This document shows positions 1 to 8,185 of a stretch of 31,253 bases of DNA, piece by piece. Position numbers and translations under genes: made by a program. The notes beneath the pieces were generated by a model. That model saw nothing but the letters and a program-made list of their open reading frames with translations. It made no database searches and was not told the DNA's origin. How positions within the stretch are numbered: position 1 is the first letter of the stretch; every line of letters begins with the position of its first letter. The stretch lies in assembly GCA_964345395.1 (NCBI GenBank), contig CAYFRA010000012.1, forward strand, positions 1 to 31,253. Direction: 5' to 3'. The DNA is from UPXZ01 sp964345395 (GTDB lineage: Bacteria; Bacteroidota; Bacteroidia; Bacteroidales; Paludibacteraceae).

Positions 1-60
1 AAAAACTTGTTCTAACTTATAGAATGTTATTCACAGTGTGACTTTGAGATAGTCTCCTGT
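1..60. repeat. Copy of a dispersed ~60-bp repeat (partner at 29067-29126)
   Basis: Aligned without gaps, bases 1-60 match 29067-29126 at 49 of 60 positions. Both copies contain AAAAACTTG, TGTTATTCAC and ACTTTGAGA followed by AGTCTC. The last part forms a small palindrome, GAGAYAGTCTC. The copy at 29 kb is followed by an inverted-end motif (GGACAGCAAT) that is absent here. The left limit is unknown because the window starts inside the repeat. It lies just downstream of the argS stop codon. Confidence 0.7.
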
Positions 61-85
61 TTTTATTTTGATGATTTATGAACCT

Positions 86-1879
86 CTACATTCTGTCTGG
101 AACATCAATTCCCAACAATTTCATTCCTGTTCTTACCACATCGGCCACCGACTCAGAAAGCACCAGGCGAAGGAGTTTTTTATCCTCATTCTCTTCACGA
201 AGGATAGAGTAATCGTGGTAAAACTGATTATACTCTTTCACCAAATCGTATATGTAGTTGGCAATCAAAGCAGGGCTAAACTCTTCTCCAGCAAGTTTTA
301 TGATATTGGGAAATTCGGTTAGCAGCATAATGAGTTGTTGCTCTTTGTTTTCCAAATCGATGCTGTTGTTGATAGCAGATTTGTAGTCAATGTTTTGTTC
401 AGCAGCTCTACGCAATACCGATTTGATGCGAGCGTGTGTATATTGGATAAAGGGTCCAGTGTTGCCATTGAAGTCGATCGACTCTTTTGGATTGAAAGTC
501 ATGTTTTTTCGAGGATCTACTTTCAGAATAAAATACTTCAATGCACCCAAGCCTACCATTCGAGCAATATCCTCTATTTCTTGCTCAGAGAGTCCATCTA
601 ATTTACCCAATTCTCTTGAAGTTTCTCGTGCGGTTTCAACCATCTCCTTGATCAGGTCGTCTGCATCTACAACAGTGCCTTCGCGACTTTTCATTTTTCC
701 TTCTGGCAGTTCGACCATACCATATGAAAAATGCACCAAATCTTTACCCCATTCAAATCCCAATTTGTCTAAAAGAATAGCCAAGACTTGAAAATGGTAA
801 TTCTGCTCGTTTCCTACCACATACACCATTTTGTTGATGGGGTAGTCGGTGTAGCGTATTTTTGCTGTACCAATATCCTGTGTCATATACACTGAGGTGC
901 CATCGGCTCGAAGTAATAGCTTTTCATCTAATCCGTCTTCAGTCAAATTTGCCCAAACTGACGAGTCATCGCGTTGATAGAACACACCCTTTTCAACACC
1001 TTTTTCGACCTCCTCCTTACCGATTGAGTAGGTGTCTGACTCGTAGTATATTTTATCAAAATCAACACCAAGTTTGTTGTAGGTTACATCAAATCCATCA
1101 TAAACCCAGCTATTCATCATCTCCCACATTTTGCGAACATCGACATCGCCTTGCTCCCATTTCAACAACATCTCTTGAGCCTGTTTGATAAGCGGAGCTT
1201 CGCGTTTGGCTGTCTCCTCATCCATCCCCTCGGCTACAAGTTTGCTTATCTCCTCTTTGTAAGCTCTATCAAACTCCACATAATATTTGCCTACCAAGTG
1301 GTCACCTTTCATACCTGATGATTCGGGAGTTTCGCCATTTCCAAACTTTTGCCAAGCAAGCATAGATTTACAAATGTGGATGCCTCGGTCATTGACGATG
1401 TTGGTTTTGACCACATTCAAACCATTGGCTTTTTGGATTTCGGCAATACTAAATCCAAGTAAATTGTTGCGGATATGTCCTAAGTGAAGTGGTTTGTTTG
1501 TGTTTGGAGATGAATATTCAATCATCATCAATTGAGACTCTTCGTCAGCTTGTTTGATGCCAAATGAGCTATTTTGATGTATCTCATTTAGTTCATCAAT
1601 CCAAAAAGAGCTGTTGATGCTAAGGTTCAAAAAGCCTTTGATAACATTAAACTTTTCAATGATACTGAGTTCGTTTTGTAGCTTTTCGCCTATCTCTTGA
1701 GCTGTTTGTTCAGGTGATTTTTTTGCAATTTTCACAAAAGGGAAAACTACCAATGTGATATCGCCCTCAAACTCCTTTTTTGTTTTTTGAAATTGGATGG
1801 GGAGATTTGCAGCTGCTTCTCCATAGAGATTTGTTACGCTTTCCTTAACAGTTTTCTCTAAAATATATTCAAGTTTCAT
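86..1879 (-). CDS. argS: Arginyl-tRNA synthetase (class I)
   Basis: It charges tRNA-Arg with arginine in the cytoplasm, using ATP. The 597-residue protein has the usual family length. The N-terminal additional domain is followed by the class I HIGH signature as HLGH (residues 132-135, in the context SPNTNKPLHLGH). The second signature is GKMKSREGT around residues 394-402, equivalent to KMSKS. The C-terminus is an all-helical DALR-type anticodon-binding domain ending in PDRM, as is usual for ArgRS. The ATG at 1877-1879 agrees with a -7 element (TATCTTTG, minus strand) at 1917-1924. The gene is apparently monocistronic. Identification is certain from the motifs; nothing is missing or interrupted. 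Confidence 0.97.
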   Translation of the reverse strand: MKLEYILEKTVKESVTNLYGEAAANLPIQFQKTKKEFEGDITLVVFPFVKIAKKSPEQTAQEIGEKLQNELSIIEKFNVIKGFLNLSINSSFWIDELNEIHQNSSFGIKQADEESQLMMIEYSSPNTNKPLHLGHIRNNLLGFSIAEIQKANGLNVVKTNIVNDRGIHICKSMLAWQKFGNGETPESSGMKGDHLVGKYYVEFDRAYKEEISKLVAEGMDEETAKREAPLIKQAQEMLLKWEQGDVDVRKMWEMMNSWVYDGFDVTYNKLGVDFDKIYYESDTYSIGKEEVEKGVEKGVFYQRDDSSVWANLTEDGLDEKLLLRADGTSVYMTQDIGTAKIRYTDYPINKMVYVVGNEQNYHFQVLAILLDKLGFEWGKDLVHFSYGMVELPEGKMKSREGTVVDADDLIKEMVETARETSRELGKLDGLSEQEIEDIARMVGLGALKYFILKVDPRKNMTFNPKESIDFNGNTGPFIQYTHARIKSVLRRAAEQNIDYKSAINNSIDLENKEQQLIMLLTEFPNIIKLAGEEFSPALIANYIYDLVKEYNQFYHDYSILREENEDKKLLRLVLSESVADVVRTGMKLLGIDVPDRM

Positions 1880-1916
1880 TGTTGTTTTGATTCAAATGTT
1901 GTTAAAAAAATGAGTG

Positions 1917-1947
1917 CAAAGATAGTTATATTTTGTCTAAACTGAAA
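1917..1947 (-). promoter_or_regulatory. Putative argS promoter
   Basis: On the minus strand TATCTTTG (1917-1924) fits the Bacteroidota -7 consensus TAnnTTTG. Nineteen bases upstream is TTTC (1944-1947), one base off the -33 consensus TTTG. It lies 38 bases before the argS start codon. Confidence 0.6.
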
Positions 1948-2203
1948 GCTTATAGTTTGAAAGATAGAAAGTTTGCAGTTTGAAAAGATATTTCTTAGTT
2001 TGAATTTTTCGTCTAATTTTTTTATTAAAATGATTGTGGGACACGTGTGATAATAGTTTGAGAGGTTTTGTGATACCCATTGATTGTTATTTAAAAAATG
2101 TGGTTAGATGAAAGAGAACTGAGCTGCTAAAAAAAATTACTTTACTTCAGTAGAGTAGATAAGTGTTTTCTGAAAAAAAACTAAGCTTATAACTTCTCGC
2201 TTC

Positions 2204-2234
2204 AGGCTTGTTTCGCCATAGGCAAGGGGGGCTG
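2204..2234 (+). repeat. 31-bp dispersed repeat, copy 1
   Basis: This stretch (AGGCTTGTTTCGCC then ATAGGCAAGGGGGGCTG) matches the reverse complement of 20911-20941 at 27 of 31 positions. Both copies lie in intergenic DNA, and both are noticeably more G-rich than their surroundings. Confidence 0.65.
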
Positions 2235-2257
2235 GCGTAGATGGCTGAGTCGTTTCA

Positions 2258-2300
2258 CAAAAAAAAGACATCTCAATAGTTGTGAAATGTCCTTTTTTTT
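2258..2300 (-). terminator. Rho-independent terminator of the HU gene
   Basis: An A-rich run, AAAGACATCTCA, a short loop, then TGTGAAATGTCC and a run of eight T form an imperfect hairpin flanked by A and T tracts. Read on the minus strand it lies just after the HU stop codon. The flanking tracts would also allow termination from the other side. Confidence 0.8.
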
Positions 2301-2322
2301 ATCGTGTTAAAAAAATAATTTC

Positions 2323-2595
2323 TTACTTTATCGTTTTAGCAAGTTGAGCACCAGGTTTGAATTTAGCAACTTTCTTAGCAGGGATATTCATAGGTTTTCC
2401 GTTTGAAGGATTCACACCCGTGCGGGCAGCACGTTTGGCAACCGAGAAAGTACCAAATCCTATAAGAGCAACTTTGTCACCTTTGGCGAGAGCGTTGGTA
2501 ACAGCCTTTAATGTGGCTTCAAGAGCCGCTTTTGAATCCTTTTTTGTCAAGCCGGATTCTGCTGCAATAGCATTAATTAATTCTGATTTGTTCAT
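2323..2595 (-). CDS. HU family DNA-binding protein
   Basis: A histone-like, dimeric, DNA-bending nucleoid protein of 90 residues, the normal HU length. The HU/IHF signature is clear: an N-terminal helical dimerisation region, GFGTFSVAKRAARTG around residues 46-60, the beta-arm tip NPSNGKPMNIPA with the intercalating proline position, and the C-terminal KFKPGAQL. Its own promoter and terminator flank it, so it is monocistronic. It is closest to canonical HU rather than the longer IHF-like or HU-like proteins of this phylum. The paralogue name (hupA or hupB type) cannot be decided from sequence alone. Confidence 0.96.
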   Translation of the reverse strand: MNKSELINAIAAESGLTKKDSKAALEATLKAVTNALAKGDKVALIGFGTFSVAKRAARTGVNPSNGKPMNIPAKKVAKFKPGAQLAKTIK

Positions 2596-2637
2596 AATAA
2601 TGTATTTTTAAAATAACAAAATATTGTTTGATAAATG

Positions 2638-2668
2638 CAAATATACTGAATATTAGCACAATAGCAAA
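2638..2668 (-). promoter_or_regulatory. HU promoter (TTTG-N19-TATATTTG)
   Basis: On the minus strand TTTG (2665-2668) is followed after exactly 19 bases by TATATTTG (2638-2645). This is a full match to the Bacteroidota sigma-ABfr promoter consensus. The -7 element ends 42 bases upstream of the HU start codon. Confidence 0.85.
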
Positions 2669-2737
2669 TAATATACTATAAAATTCTAATATTTATGTCA
2701 ATTCTTTATTTGAAAAGGCTATCTGAATAAAATTTAG

Positions 2738-2745
2738 TAATTTTG
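2738..2745 (+). promoter_or_regulatory. Putative -7 element for the rhomboid operon
   Basis: TAATTTTG matches TAnnTTTG and lies 36 bases before the first rhomboid ATG. A TTTG at 2709-2712 is 25 bases upstream, longer than the usual 19-21, so only the -7 element is convincing. Confidence 0.55.
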
Positions 2746-2781
2746 TAGGCTAAAATTTAAAATATAAAGTTTCAGTAAATA

Positions 2782-3576
2782 ATGCATAGAAATTTACCTC
2801 CTGTTGTCAAAAATCTATTAATCATAAACTTGATTCTGTTTTTGGCAAGTTATATGTTACCATCAATCGTAGGTCGCTCATTTGGCGTGCCATTTCGTTT
2901 AGAAGATTATTTAGGTATGCACTATTTTGCTTCCGAAAAATTTAATTTAGGACAAATGGTAAGTTATATGTTTATGCACGCACCCTTCCCCAATATCACG
3001 CATATATTTTTCAATATGTTCGCACTCTTTATGTTCGGTCCTATTTTAGAATATGTGTGGGGCAGCAGAAAGTTCTTGATCTATTATTTGGTTACAGGTA
3101 TTGGTGCGGGTCTTATACAACAATTGGCTTGGTTTGTCGATTTGAACGGGGTGTTTAGAGCTATTGATGCTGCCATTCTGAATGACTCAGCTGATTATTT
3201 GATACCTTACGCTTCCAAATTATCCAACTACTTTAGGTTTTCAGGCGATATCAATTTGTTGCCTATTCCAGATGTGATTGTTATGAAAACTCAGCTGCAA
3301 AACGCCTTGTTGACGGTGGGTGCGTCGGGTTCTGTGTTTGGTTTGCTTTTAGCTTTTGGATGGCTTTTCCCCGAACAGAAGTTATATTTAATGTTTATCC
3401 CTATACCTATCAAGGCTCGATATTTTGTTGCAGGTTATGCAGTTTTGGAGCTTTTCTTGGGTGTGGCAAACTTCAGTGGTGACAGCGTGGCACATTTCGC
3501 TCATATCGGAGGGATGATTTTTGGTATTGCGTTGATACTTTATTGGAGAAAAAACGGCAAATTATACAACAGATGA
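2782..3576 (+). CDS. Rhomboid family intramembrane serine protease (first of a tandem pair)
   Basis: A polytopic membrane protease of 264 residues that would cleave transmembrane substrates within the bilayer. It has the rhomboid signatures in order: HIFFNMFALFMFG after the first helices (the H-x3-N region), the catalytic GASGS with Ser182, and the C-terminal HFAHIGG with the likely catalytic His241. About six hydrophobic segments are visible. A long loop of roughly 60 residues precedes the Ser-bearing helix (about 115-175), larger than in minimal rhomboids. A second rhomboid gene starts 39 bases downstream, and a phosphatase-fold gene follows that, suggesting one operon. The substrate is unknown. 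Confidence 0.93.
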   Translation: MHRNLPPVVKNLLIINLILFLASYMLPSIVGRSFGVPFRLEDYLGMHYFASEKFNLGQMVSYMFMHAPFPNITHIFFNMFALFMFGPILEYVWGSRKFLIYYLVTGIGAGLIQQLAWFVDLNGVFRAIDAAILNDSADYLIPYASKLSNYFRFSGDINLLPIPDVIVMKTQLQNALLTVGASGSVFGLLLAFGWLFPEQKLYLMFIPIPIKARYFVAGYAVLELFLGVANFSGDSVAHFAHIGGMIFGIALILYWRKNGKLYNR

Positions 3577-3615
3577 TATAGGAGTCCGTTTGTATTTTGA
3601 AAGTATATTTTTATT

Positions 3616-4518
3616 ATGACACAATTTATAAACAACATCAAACAACAATTCAGCAGAGCTAATACTACCATCCGCTTGATATATGTCAACGTGGGGCTGT
3701 TTTTGATTGTAGCTTTGCTTGGCGTGATATTTAAGCTTTTCAAGTTAGACTATTTGTCGCTAACACCTTGGTTTGCGATGCCTTCCAATCCTGCAAAATT
3801 ACTTACACATATTTGGACACCCATCAGCTATATGTTTTATCATGAGCGGTTTTTTCATTTGTTGTTCAATATGTTGATGCTTTTTTGGTTTGGACAAATT
3901 TTTACTGCATATTTTTCCGAAAAACAGATGTTCGCACTCTACGTTTTTGGCGGATTAATGGGTGCAGCCCTCTATTTTGTTACCTACAATACCCTGCCTC
4001 TTTTTACTGCCCCCAACTCTTTGGGCTTGGCAAGGAATAAAATTAGCTTATTAATGGGCGCATCTGGTTCTATTGTTGCTATATTGGTGGCGGCTGCAAT
4101 GAGAGCACCCAACATGCAGATGAGATTGTTGCTTTTGGGTAATGTCAAATTGAAATGGATTGCTGTGGTAGTTGTGGGAATGAGTTTGTTTAGCATGGCT
4201 TCTATCAATGCAGGAGGCGAAATGGCTCATTTAGGTGGTGCTTTAGCTGGTTATATCTTTGTGGTTTCTACTCAAAAAGGGAAGGATGTTACTGCTTTTA
4301 TTCAGAATTTTACAGGTATTGTTGTAAACTTATTTAAGAAAAAGCCCAAAAAAACCAAAGTGAAATATCACGCTCAACGTATGTCGGCAGAAGAGTATAA
4401 TCAGTCTGTAGCACATAACGAAAAAGAGATTGACCGCATATTGGATAAGATAAAGCTTTCTGGTTATGAAAGTTTGACAGCTGAAGAGAAAAAAAGGCTT
4501 TTTGATCAAAAGAAATAG
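3616..4518 (+). CDS. Rhomboid family intramembrane serine protease (second of the pair)
   Basis: A second rhomboid, 300 residues, clearly diverged from its upstream neighbour. Ser150 sits in MGASGSIVA and His205 in EMAHLGG, so both catalytic positions are kept and it should be active. The conserved region HLLFNMLMLFWFG corresponds to the H-x3-N segment. After the last helix there is a basic, cytoplasmic-looking tail of about 75 residues (KKKPKKTKVK..., then an EEYNQSV...ILDKIK...LTAEEKKRLFDQ segment). This tail resembles the short conserved motif often found at the C-terminus of Bacteroidota rhomboids. It is separated by 10 bases from the next gene's preferred start, so the two are probably co-transcribed. 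Confidence 0.92.
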   Translation: MTQFINNIKQQFSRANTTIRLIYVNVGLFLIVALLGVIFKLFKLDYLSLTPWFAMPSNPAKLLTHIWTPISYMFYHERFFHLLFNMLMLFWFGQIFTAYFSEKQMFALYVFGGLMGAALYFVTYNTLPLFTAPNSLGLARNKISLLMGASGSIVAILVAAAMRAPNMQMRLLLLGNVKLKWIAVVVVGMSLFSMASINAGGEMAHLGGALAGYIFVVSTQKGKDVTAFIQNFTGIVVNLFKKKPKKTKVKYHAQRMSAEEYNQSVAHNEKEIDRILDKIKLSGYESLTAEEKKRLFDQKK

Positions 4519-4528
4519 GCTAAGACGT

Positions 4529-5620
4529 ATGAAACGATTATTAAATTTATTGGTTTTGTTGGTCAATTTGGCTGTTATTTTAGCATTTGTCGTGTTGAAG
4601 ATGGGTTCCTTCATCAATCCAAATCGCTTGCTATTACCTGCTTATGCATCATTGGCTTTGCAAGCTCTTGTGATACTCAACATTTTGCTATTTGTCTATT
4701 GGCTCATTATGCGTAAAAAGCGTATTGTTTTGCCCATTCTGACTTTCATTCTTTGCTACTCAACATTCCAAACAGCCATACCAGTTCATATTTTTGATAA
4801 AAAAATCAAAACCGAACAAAGCCCCATTCGTTTGTTGTCATACAATACGATGGCGATGTCTGATATGAAAAAACATCAAGAAGCCGATCCCAATGAAGTT
4901 GTCCAGTATATTTTAGATGCGGATGCAGATATTGTCTGTTTGCAAGAGTTTGCTGTTAGTTTAAATAAAAGTCAATTCACCCATGCAGATTTTGAAAAAA
5001 TATTTACCAAATATCCTTATAAGCATGTTAGCTATAAACTGAATAAATGGCGGATGAATATTGGTTTGGCTACCTTGTCAAAATATCCAATCGCTGAGAA
5101 ACGAAATATTGATTATGAATCAAGTTTTAATATGTCAATGTTTACGGATATTGTAATTGAGAGTGATACCATTCGTGTAATCAACAACCATTTGGAGTCT
5201 AATCGGATAACTTCGCAGGATATGGCAGAAACATCAGGGTTAATGTCTGATTTCAGTTCGGAGCAATTCAAGGAATTGGGAAAATATCTTTCAAGAAAAA
5301 TGGCAACAGCCTACCGTATCCGAGCAAATCAAGTAGATAAAGTGGAAAATGTAATTGAAAGTTCTCCATATAAATTGTTGGTATGTGGAGATTTGAATGA
5401 TGTGCCATCATCTTATACCTATTCCAAAATAAGAGGAGACTTGAAAGATGCTTTTGTCGAAAAAGGGAGCGGATTAGGGTGGACATTTGCTCATTCATAC
5501 TATCGCTTTCGCATCGATTATATATTCTACGATGCAAGTTTTACAGCAACAAATTATAAACGAGGGAAGCTTAGAGCATCTGATCATTATCCCATTCAAA
5601 CTGATATTTTTCTAAAATAG
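4529..5620 (+). CDS. Membrane-anchored endonuclease/exonuclease/phosphatase family protein
   Basis: A 363-residue protein with an N-terminal block of about three hydrophobic helices (residues 1-90) followed by an EEP (DNase I-like/inositol-phosphatase-like) domain. The metal and catalytic positions are recognisable: the N of LSYNTMAMSD, E140 in DIVCLQEF, D288/N290 in GDLND, and D352/H353 in ASDHYPIQTD. The domain most likely acts outside the cytoplasmic membrane. Whether it attacks nucleic acid, a phospholipid or another phosphodiester cannot be read from sequence. I prefer the ATG at 4529 over a TTG at 4502 that would overlap the rhomboid end, since the 4529 start gives a standard basic MKRLLNLL signal-anchor. 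A 24-bp segment inside it (4786-4809) recurs upstream of gcvH. Confidence 0.88.
   Translation: MKRLLNLLVLLVNLAVILAFVVLKMGSFINPNRLLLPAYASLALQALVILNILLFVYWLIMRKKRIVLPILTFILCYSTFQTAIPVHIFDKKIKTEQSPIRLLSYNTMAMSDMKKHQEADPNEVVQYILDADADIVCLQEFAVSLNKSQFTHADFEKIFTKYPYKHVSYKLNKWRMNIGLATLSKYPIAEKRNIDYESSFNMSMFTDIVIESDTIRVINNHLESNRITSQDMAETSGLMSDFSSEQFKELGKYLSRKMATAYRIRANQVDKVENVIESSPYKLLVCGDLNDVPSSYTYSKIRGDLKDAFVEKGSGLGWTFAHSYYRFRIDYIFYDASFTATNYKRGKLRASDHYPIQTDIFLK
4786..4809 (+). repeat. Exact 24-bp repeat, copy within the EEP-fold gene
   Basis: The 24 bases beginning TCATATTTTTGAT and ending ATCAA are identical to 5686-5709, an offset of exactly 900 bases. Here they encode the residues around HIFDKKIK. 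Confidence 0.8.
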
Positions 5621-5650
5621 ATAATGGCTAATTTGAAAAGAAATATTGCT

Positions 5651-5681
5651 ATTGTTATATTAGAATAAATTTGTAACTTTG
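5651..5681 (+). promoter_or_regulatory. gcvH promoter
   Basis: ATTG (5651-5654), 19 bases, then TAACTTTG (5674-5681) matches the Bacteroidota TTTG-N19-TAnnTTTG promoter with one mismatch in the -33 box. It lies 59 bases before the gcvH start. Confidence 0.75.
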
Positions 5682-5685
5682 TAGC

Positions 5686-5709
5686 TCATATTTTTGATAA
5701 AAAAATCAA
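5686..5709 (+). repeat. Exact 24-bp repeat, copy in the gcvH leader
   Basis: Identical to 4786-4809. It sits directly after the -7 element, so it would form the first bases of the gcvH transcript. It contains a weak hairpin (TTGAT / ATCAA around an A6 loop). Confidence 0.75.
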
Positions 5710-5740
5710 TATTATTAATCTAATTTATAATTACTATTTT

Positions 5741-6118
5741 ATGAACACACCATCAAATTTGAAGTATTCAAAAGATCATGAGTGGGTACGCGTTGAAGGC
5801 GAATTTGCTTATGTAGGTATCACAGAGTTTGCTCAGAGCGAATTGGGCGAAATTGTTTTTGTTGAAATTGAAACTGTAGGTGAAACAATAGAAGCAGGCG
5901 AACTGTTTGGTTCTGTTGAAGCAGTAAAAACTGTATCTGATTTGGTTCTTCCTGTATCGGGTGAAATTCTTGAGTTCAATGAGAAATTGGAAGATGAACC
6001 TGAATTGGTAAATAGCGATCCGTTTGGAGAGGGCTGGATGATTAAAATGACAATGAGCAATCCATCAGAGTTGGATGAGTTGATGTCAGCCGAAGAGTAT
6101 GCTGATTTTATTGCATAA
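5741..6118 (+). CDS. gcvH: Glycine cleavage system H protein
   Basis: The lipoylated carrier that shuttles the methylamine intermediate between the P, T and L proteins of the glycine cleavage complex. At 125 residues it is full length. The N-terminal SKDHEWVRVEG, the central GITEFAQSELGEIVFVE and the lipoyl site GSVEAVKTVSD (Lys63) are all typical of GcvH. The C-terminal GEGWMIKM is also conserved. A promoter and a strong terminator flank it, so it is probably expressed alone, and the other gcv genes are not in this window. It precedes purE, an adjacency that recurs in Bacteroidota from general knowledge. Confidence 0.96.
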   Translation: MNTPSNLKYSKDHEWVRVEGEFAYVGITEFAQSELGEIVFVEIETVGETIEAGELFGSVEAVKTVSDLVLPVSGEILEFNEKLEDEPELVNSDPFGEGWMIKMTMSNPSELDELMSAEEYADFIA

Positions 6119-6131
6119 AACATATCATATC

Positions 6132-6164
6132 AAGTCCCTATCGTAATTGATAGGGACTTTTTTT
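6132..6164 (+). terminator. Terminator after gcvH
   Basis: AAGTCCCTATC, a six-base loop (GTAATT) and GATAGGGACTT form a perfect 11-bp stem followed by a T run. The purE reading frame stays open upstream through this hairpin from a TTG at 6147. The hairpin therefore argues against that longer start. Confidence 0.92.
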
Positions 6165-6239
6165 CAACAAAACTTCATTGGCTTTTTGATAAAAGCTATT
6201 TCAAACAATAGGTATAATAAAGAAAACAATAGATTTATA

Positions 6240-6749
6240 ATGAGTAATCCGAAAGTAAGTATCATAATGGGTAGCACCTCAGATATGCCTGTGATGAAAA
6301 AAGCTGCCGATTTTTTTGAAGAGATGGAAATTCCATTCGAAATTCATGCCTTGTCAGCTCACCGTACCCCAGCAGAAGTAGAAAAGTTTGCAAAGGGTGC
6401 CCAATCACGGGGTGTAGAAGTAATTATAGCCGCAGCAGGTATGGCGGCTCACTTGCCGGGTGTTATAGCCTCAATGACCACTTTACCCATAATCGGCGTA
6501 CCAATCAATGCAACGTTAGATGGTTTGGATGCACTGTTAGCCATAGTTCAAATGCCTCCGGGTATCCCCGTGGCTACTGTTGGTATCAACGGTTCGCTTA
6601 ATGCTGCCATTTTGGCAACACAGATAATGGCAGTTGCTGATGCTGATTTGCAAGCAAAACTATCACATTATAAAGAAGACTTGAAAAAGAAGATTGTTCA
6701 AGCCAATAACGAACTTTCTGAAGTGAAATATAAATTCAAAACAAATTAG
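6240..6749 (+). CDS. purE: N5-carboxyaminoimidazole ribonucleotide mutase (PurE, class I)
   Basis: It converts N5-CAIR to CAIR in de novo purine synthesis. From the ATG at 6240 the protein has 169 residues, the usual class I PurE length. Signatures are IIMGSTSDMPVM (substrate-binding), IHALSAHRTP (containing the catalytic His region), AAAGMAAHLPGVIAS and the C-terminal MPPGIPVATVGING. The open frame extends upstream to a TTG at 6147. That extension would include the gcvH terminator and unrelated residues, so ATG 6240 is the true start. The next gene, pgk, begins 48 bases later. Confidence 0.95.
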   Translation: MSNPKVSIIMGSTSDMPVMKKAADFFEEMEIPFEIHALSAHRTPAEVEKFAKGAQSRGVEVIIAAAGMAAHLPGVIASMTTLPIIGVPINATLDGLDALLAIVQMPPGIPVATVGINGSLNAAILATQIMAVADADLQAKLSHYKEDLKKKIVQANNELSEVKYKFKTN

Positions 6750-6797
6750 TAAAAATAGGAGATTAGTAATTTTATAATTATAAGGTAAATTTTTAAG

Positions 6798-8057
6798 ATG
6801 CAAACATTAGACAATTTTAATTTCAAAGGTAAGAAAGCCTTTGTGCGTGTGGACTTCAATGTCCCAGTTGATGATAATTTCAACATTACAGACGACACCC
6901 GAATCCGTGCAGCAATGCCAACGCTGAAGAAAATCATTCAAGATGGTGGTCGATTAATTATCGCTTCTCATATGGGTCGCCCCAAACAAAATCCAGATCC
7001 AAAATTCTCATTGCAGGTAATCGTAGCTCGTGTGTCTGAACTCTTAGGCGTGAATGTGAAGTTTGCTGCTGACTGTATGGGTGAAGCAACTGAAAAAATG
7101 GTAAATGAGCTACAAGATGGCGAAGCTCTTCTTTTAGAAAATCTACGTTTCTATGCAGAAGAAGAGGGCAAACCACGTTTGGACGAGGATGCTACAGACG
7201 AAGAAAAACTGGTAGCCAAAACCAATATGAAAATTGCACAAAAAGAATTTGCTAAGAAATTAGCTGCTTATGCCGATGTGTATGTGAATGATGCATTTGG
7301 TACCGCCCACCGTGCACATGCTTCTACTGCCATTATTGCCGAAAGTTTTGATAGTGATTCAAAAATGTTTGGCTATTTGATGAATAAAGAGGTTGATTCG
7401 GTAGATAAGTTGATGCAAAATCCTGCTCGTCCATTTACTGCGATAATGGGTGGTGCAAAGGTTTCATCTAAAATTGAGATTATTGAAAACATGTTAGAAA
7501 AAGTAGATAACCTCATCATTGCTGGAGGAATGACTTACACATTTGTAAAAGCACAAGGAGGTGAGATTGGTATGTCCATTTGTGAAAATGATAAGTTAGA
7601 TTTGGCTTTAGAGTTGCTGGCAAAGGCAAAGGCAAAAGGGGTAAATTTAGTAATGGCCGTTGACGCAAAAATTTCTGATGACTTTAGCAATGATGCTAAC
7701 ACGCGTTTTGTGCCAGTTAATCAGATTCCCGAAGGTTGGGAAGGTATGGATATCGGTCCTGAAACAGAGAAAATATTTGCTGAGGTGATCAAAAGCTCAA
7801 AAACCATTCTTTGGAATGGTCCTACAGGTGTGTTTGAGTTTGAAAATTTCACATCGGGTTCGCGCGCTGTGGGTAATGCTATAGTAGAAGCTACTGAAAA
7901 TGGGGCTTTTTCATTGGTAGGTGGAGGTGACTCTGTAGCTTGTGTAAACAAATTTGATATTGCCGACAAAATGTCATACGTTTCTACTGGTGGTGGAGCT
8001 TTGCTCGAAGCTATCGAAGGTAAAACTCTTCCTGGTATTGCTGCAATTAAAGGTTAG
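6798..8057 (+). CDS. pgk: Phosphoglycerate kinase
   Basis: The glycolytic enzyme that transfers phosphate from 1,3-bisphosphoglycerate to ADP. It is full length at 419 residues. Diagnostic motifs in order are VRVDFNVPVDD, ASHMGRP, ENLRFYAEEEG, VNDAFGTAHRAHAS, MGGAKVSSKIE, the nucleotide-binding WNGPTGVFEFENF and the C-terminal GGGDSVACV...STGGGALLEAIEG. All are intact. It lies 48 bases after purE with no clear terminator between them, so it may be co-transcribed with purE. A strong hairpin terminator follows. Confidence 0.98.
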   Translation: MQTLDNFNFKGKKAFVRVDFNVPVDDNFNITDDTRIRAAMPTLKKIIQDGGRLIIASHMGRPKQNPDPKFSLQVIVARVSELLGVNVKFAADCMGEATEKMVNELQDGEALLLENLRFYAEEEGKPRLDEDATDEEKLVAKTNMKIAQKEFAKKLAAYADVYVNDAFGTAHRAHASTAIIAESFDSDSKMFGYLMNKEVDSVDKLMQNPARPFTAIMGGAKVSSKIEIIENMLEKVDNLIIAGGMTYTFVKAQGGEIGMSICENDKLDLALELLAKAKAKGVNLVMAVDAKISDDFSNDANTRFVPVNQIPEGWEGMDIGPETEKIFAEVIKSSKTILWNGPTGVFEFENFTSGSRAVGNAIVEATENGAFSLVGGGDSVACVNKFDIADKMSYVSTGGGALLEAIEGKTLPGIAAIKG

Positions 8058-8084
8058 AGGGAGAAACTGTTGAAACGAAAAATA

Positions 8085-8123
8085 AACCAAGTAACTGATT
8101 TTTTTTAGTTGCTTGGTTTTTTT
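8085..8123 (+). terminator. Terminator after pgk
   Basis: AACCAAGTAACT and AGTTGCTTGGTT form a 12-bp stem (one G-U pair) around a T-rich loop, followed by a T tract. Confidence 0.88.
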
Positions 8124-8185
8124 GTTTTCTTAATCATAATTGCTTACAAGTTTTATAACTGAACTTTATAAGCTCGCTGTTGTTA

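Larger units (their letters stand above)
1880..2322. other. Gene-free interval between argS and HU
   Basis: No plausible coding region is seen. The interval holds the argS promoter element, three direct copies of AGTTTGAA at 1954, 1977 and 1997 (spacing 23 and 20), an ACACGTGT palindrome at 2041-2048, a 31-bp dispersed repeat at 2204-2234 and the HU terminator at 2258-2300. Confidence 0.6.

Noticed and set aside
390..791. Plus-strand open frames inside argS (also those within kor, glnS and pepD)
   Set aside because: They are shadows of strongly supported genes on the other strand, with no motifs or promoters of their own.
6147..6239. Longer PurE with an N-terminal extension from TTG 6147
   Set aside because: The extension runs through the gcvH terminator hairpin and has no PurE homology; ATG 6240 gives the normal length.
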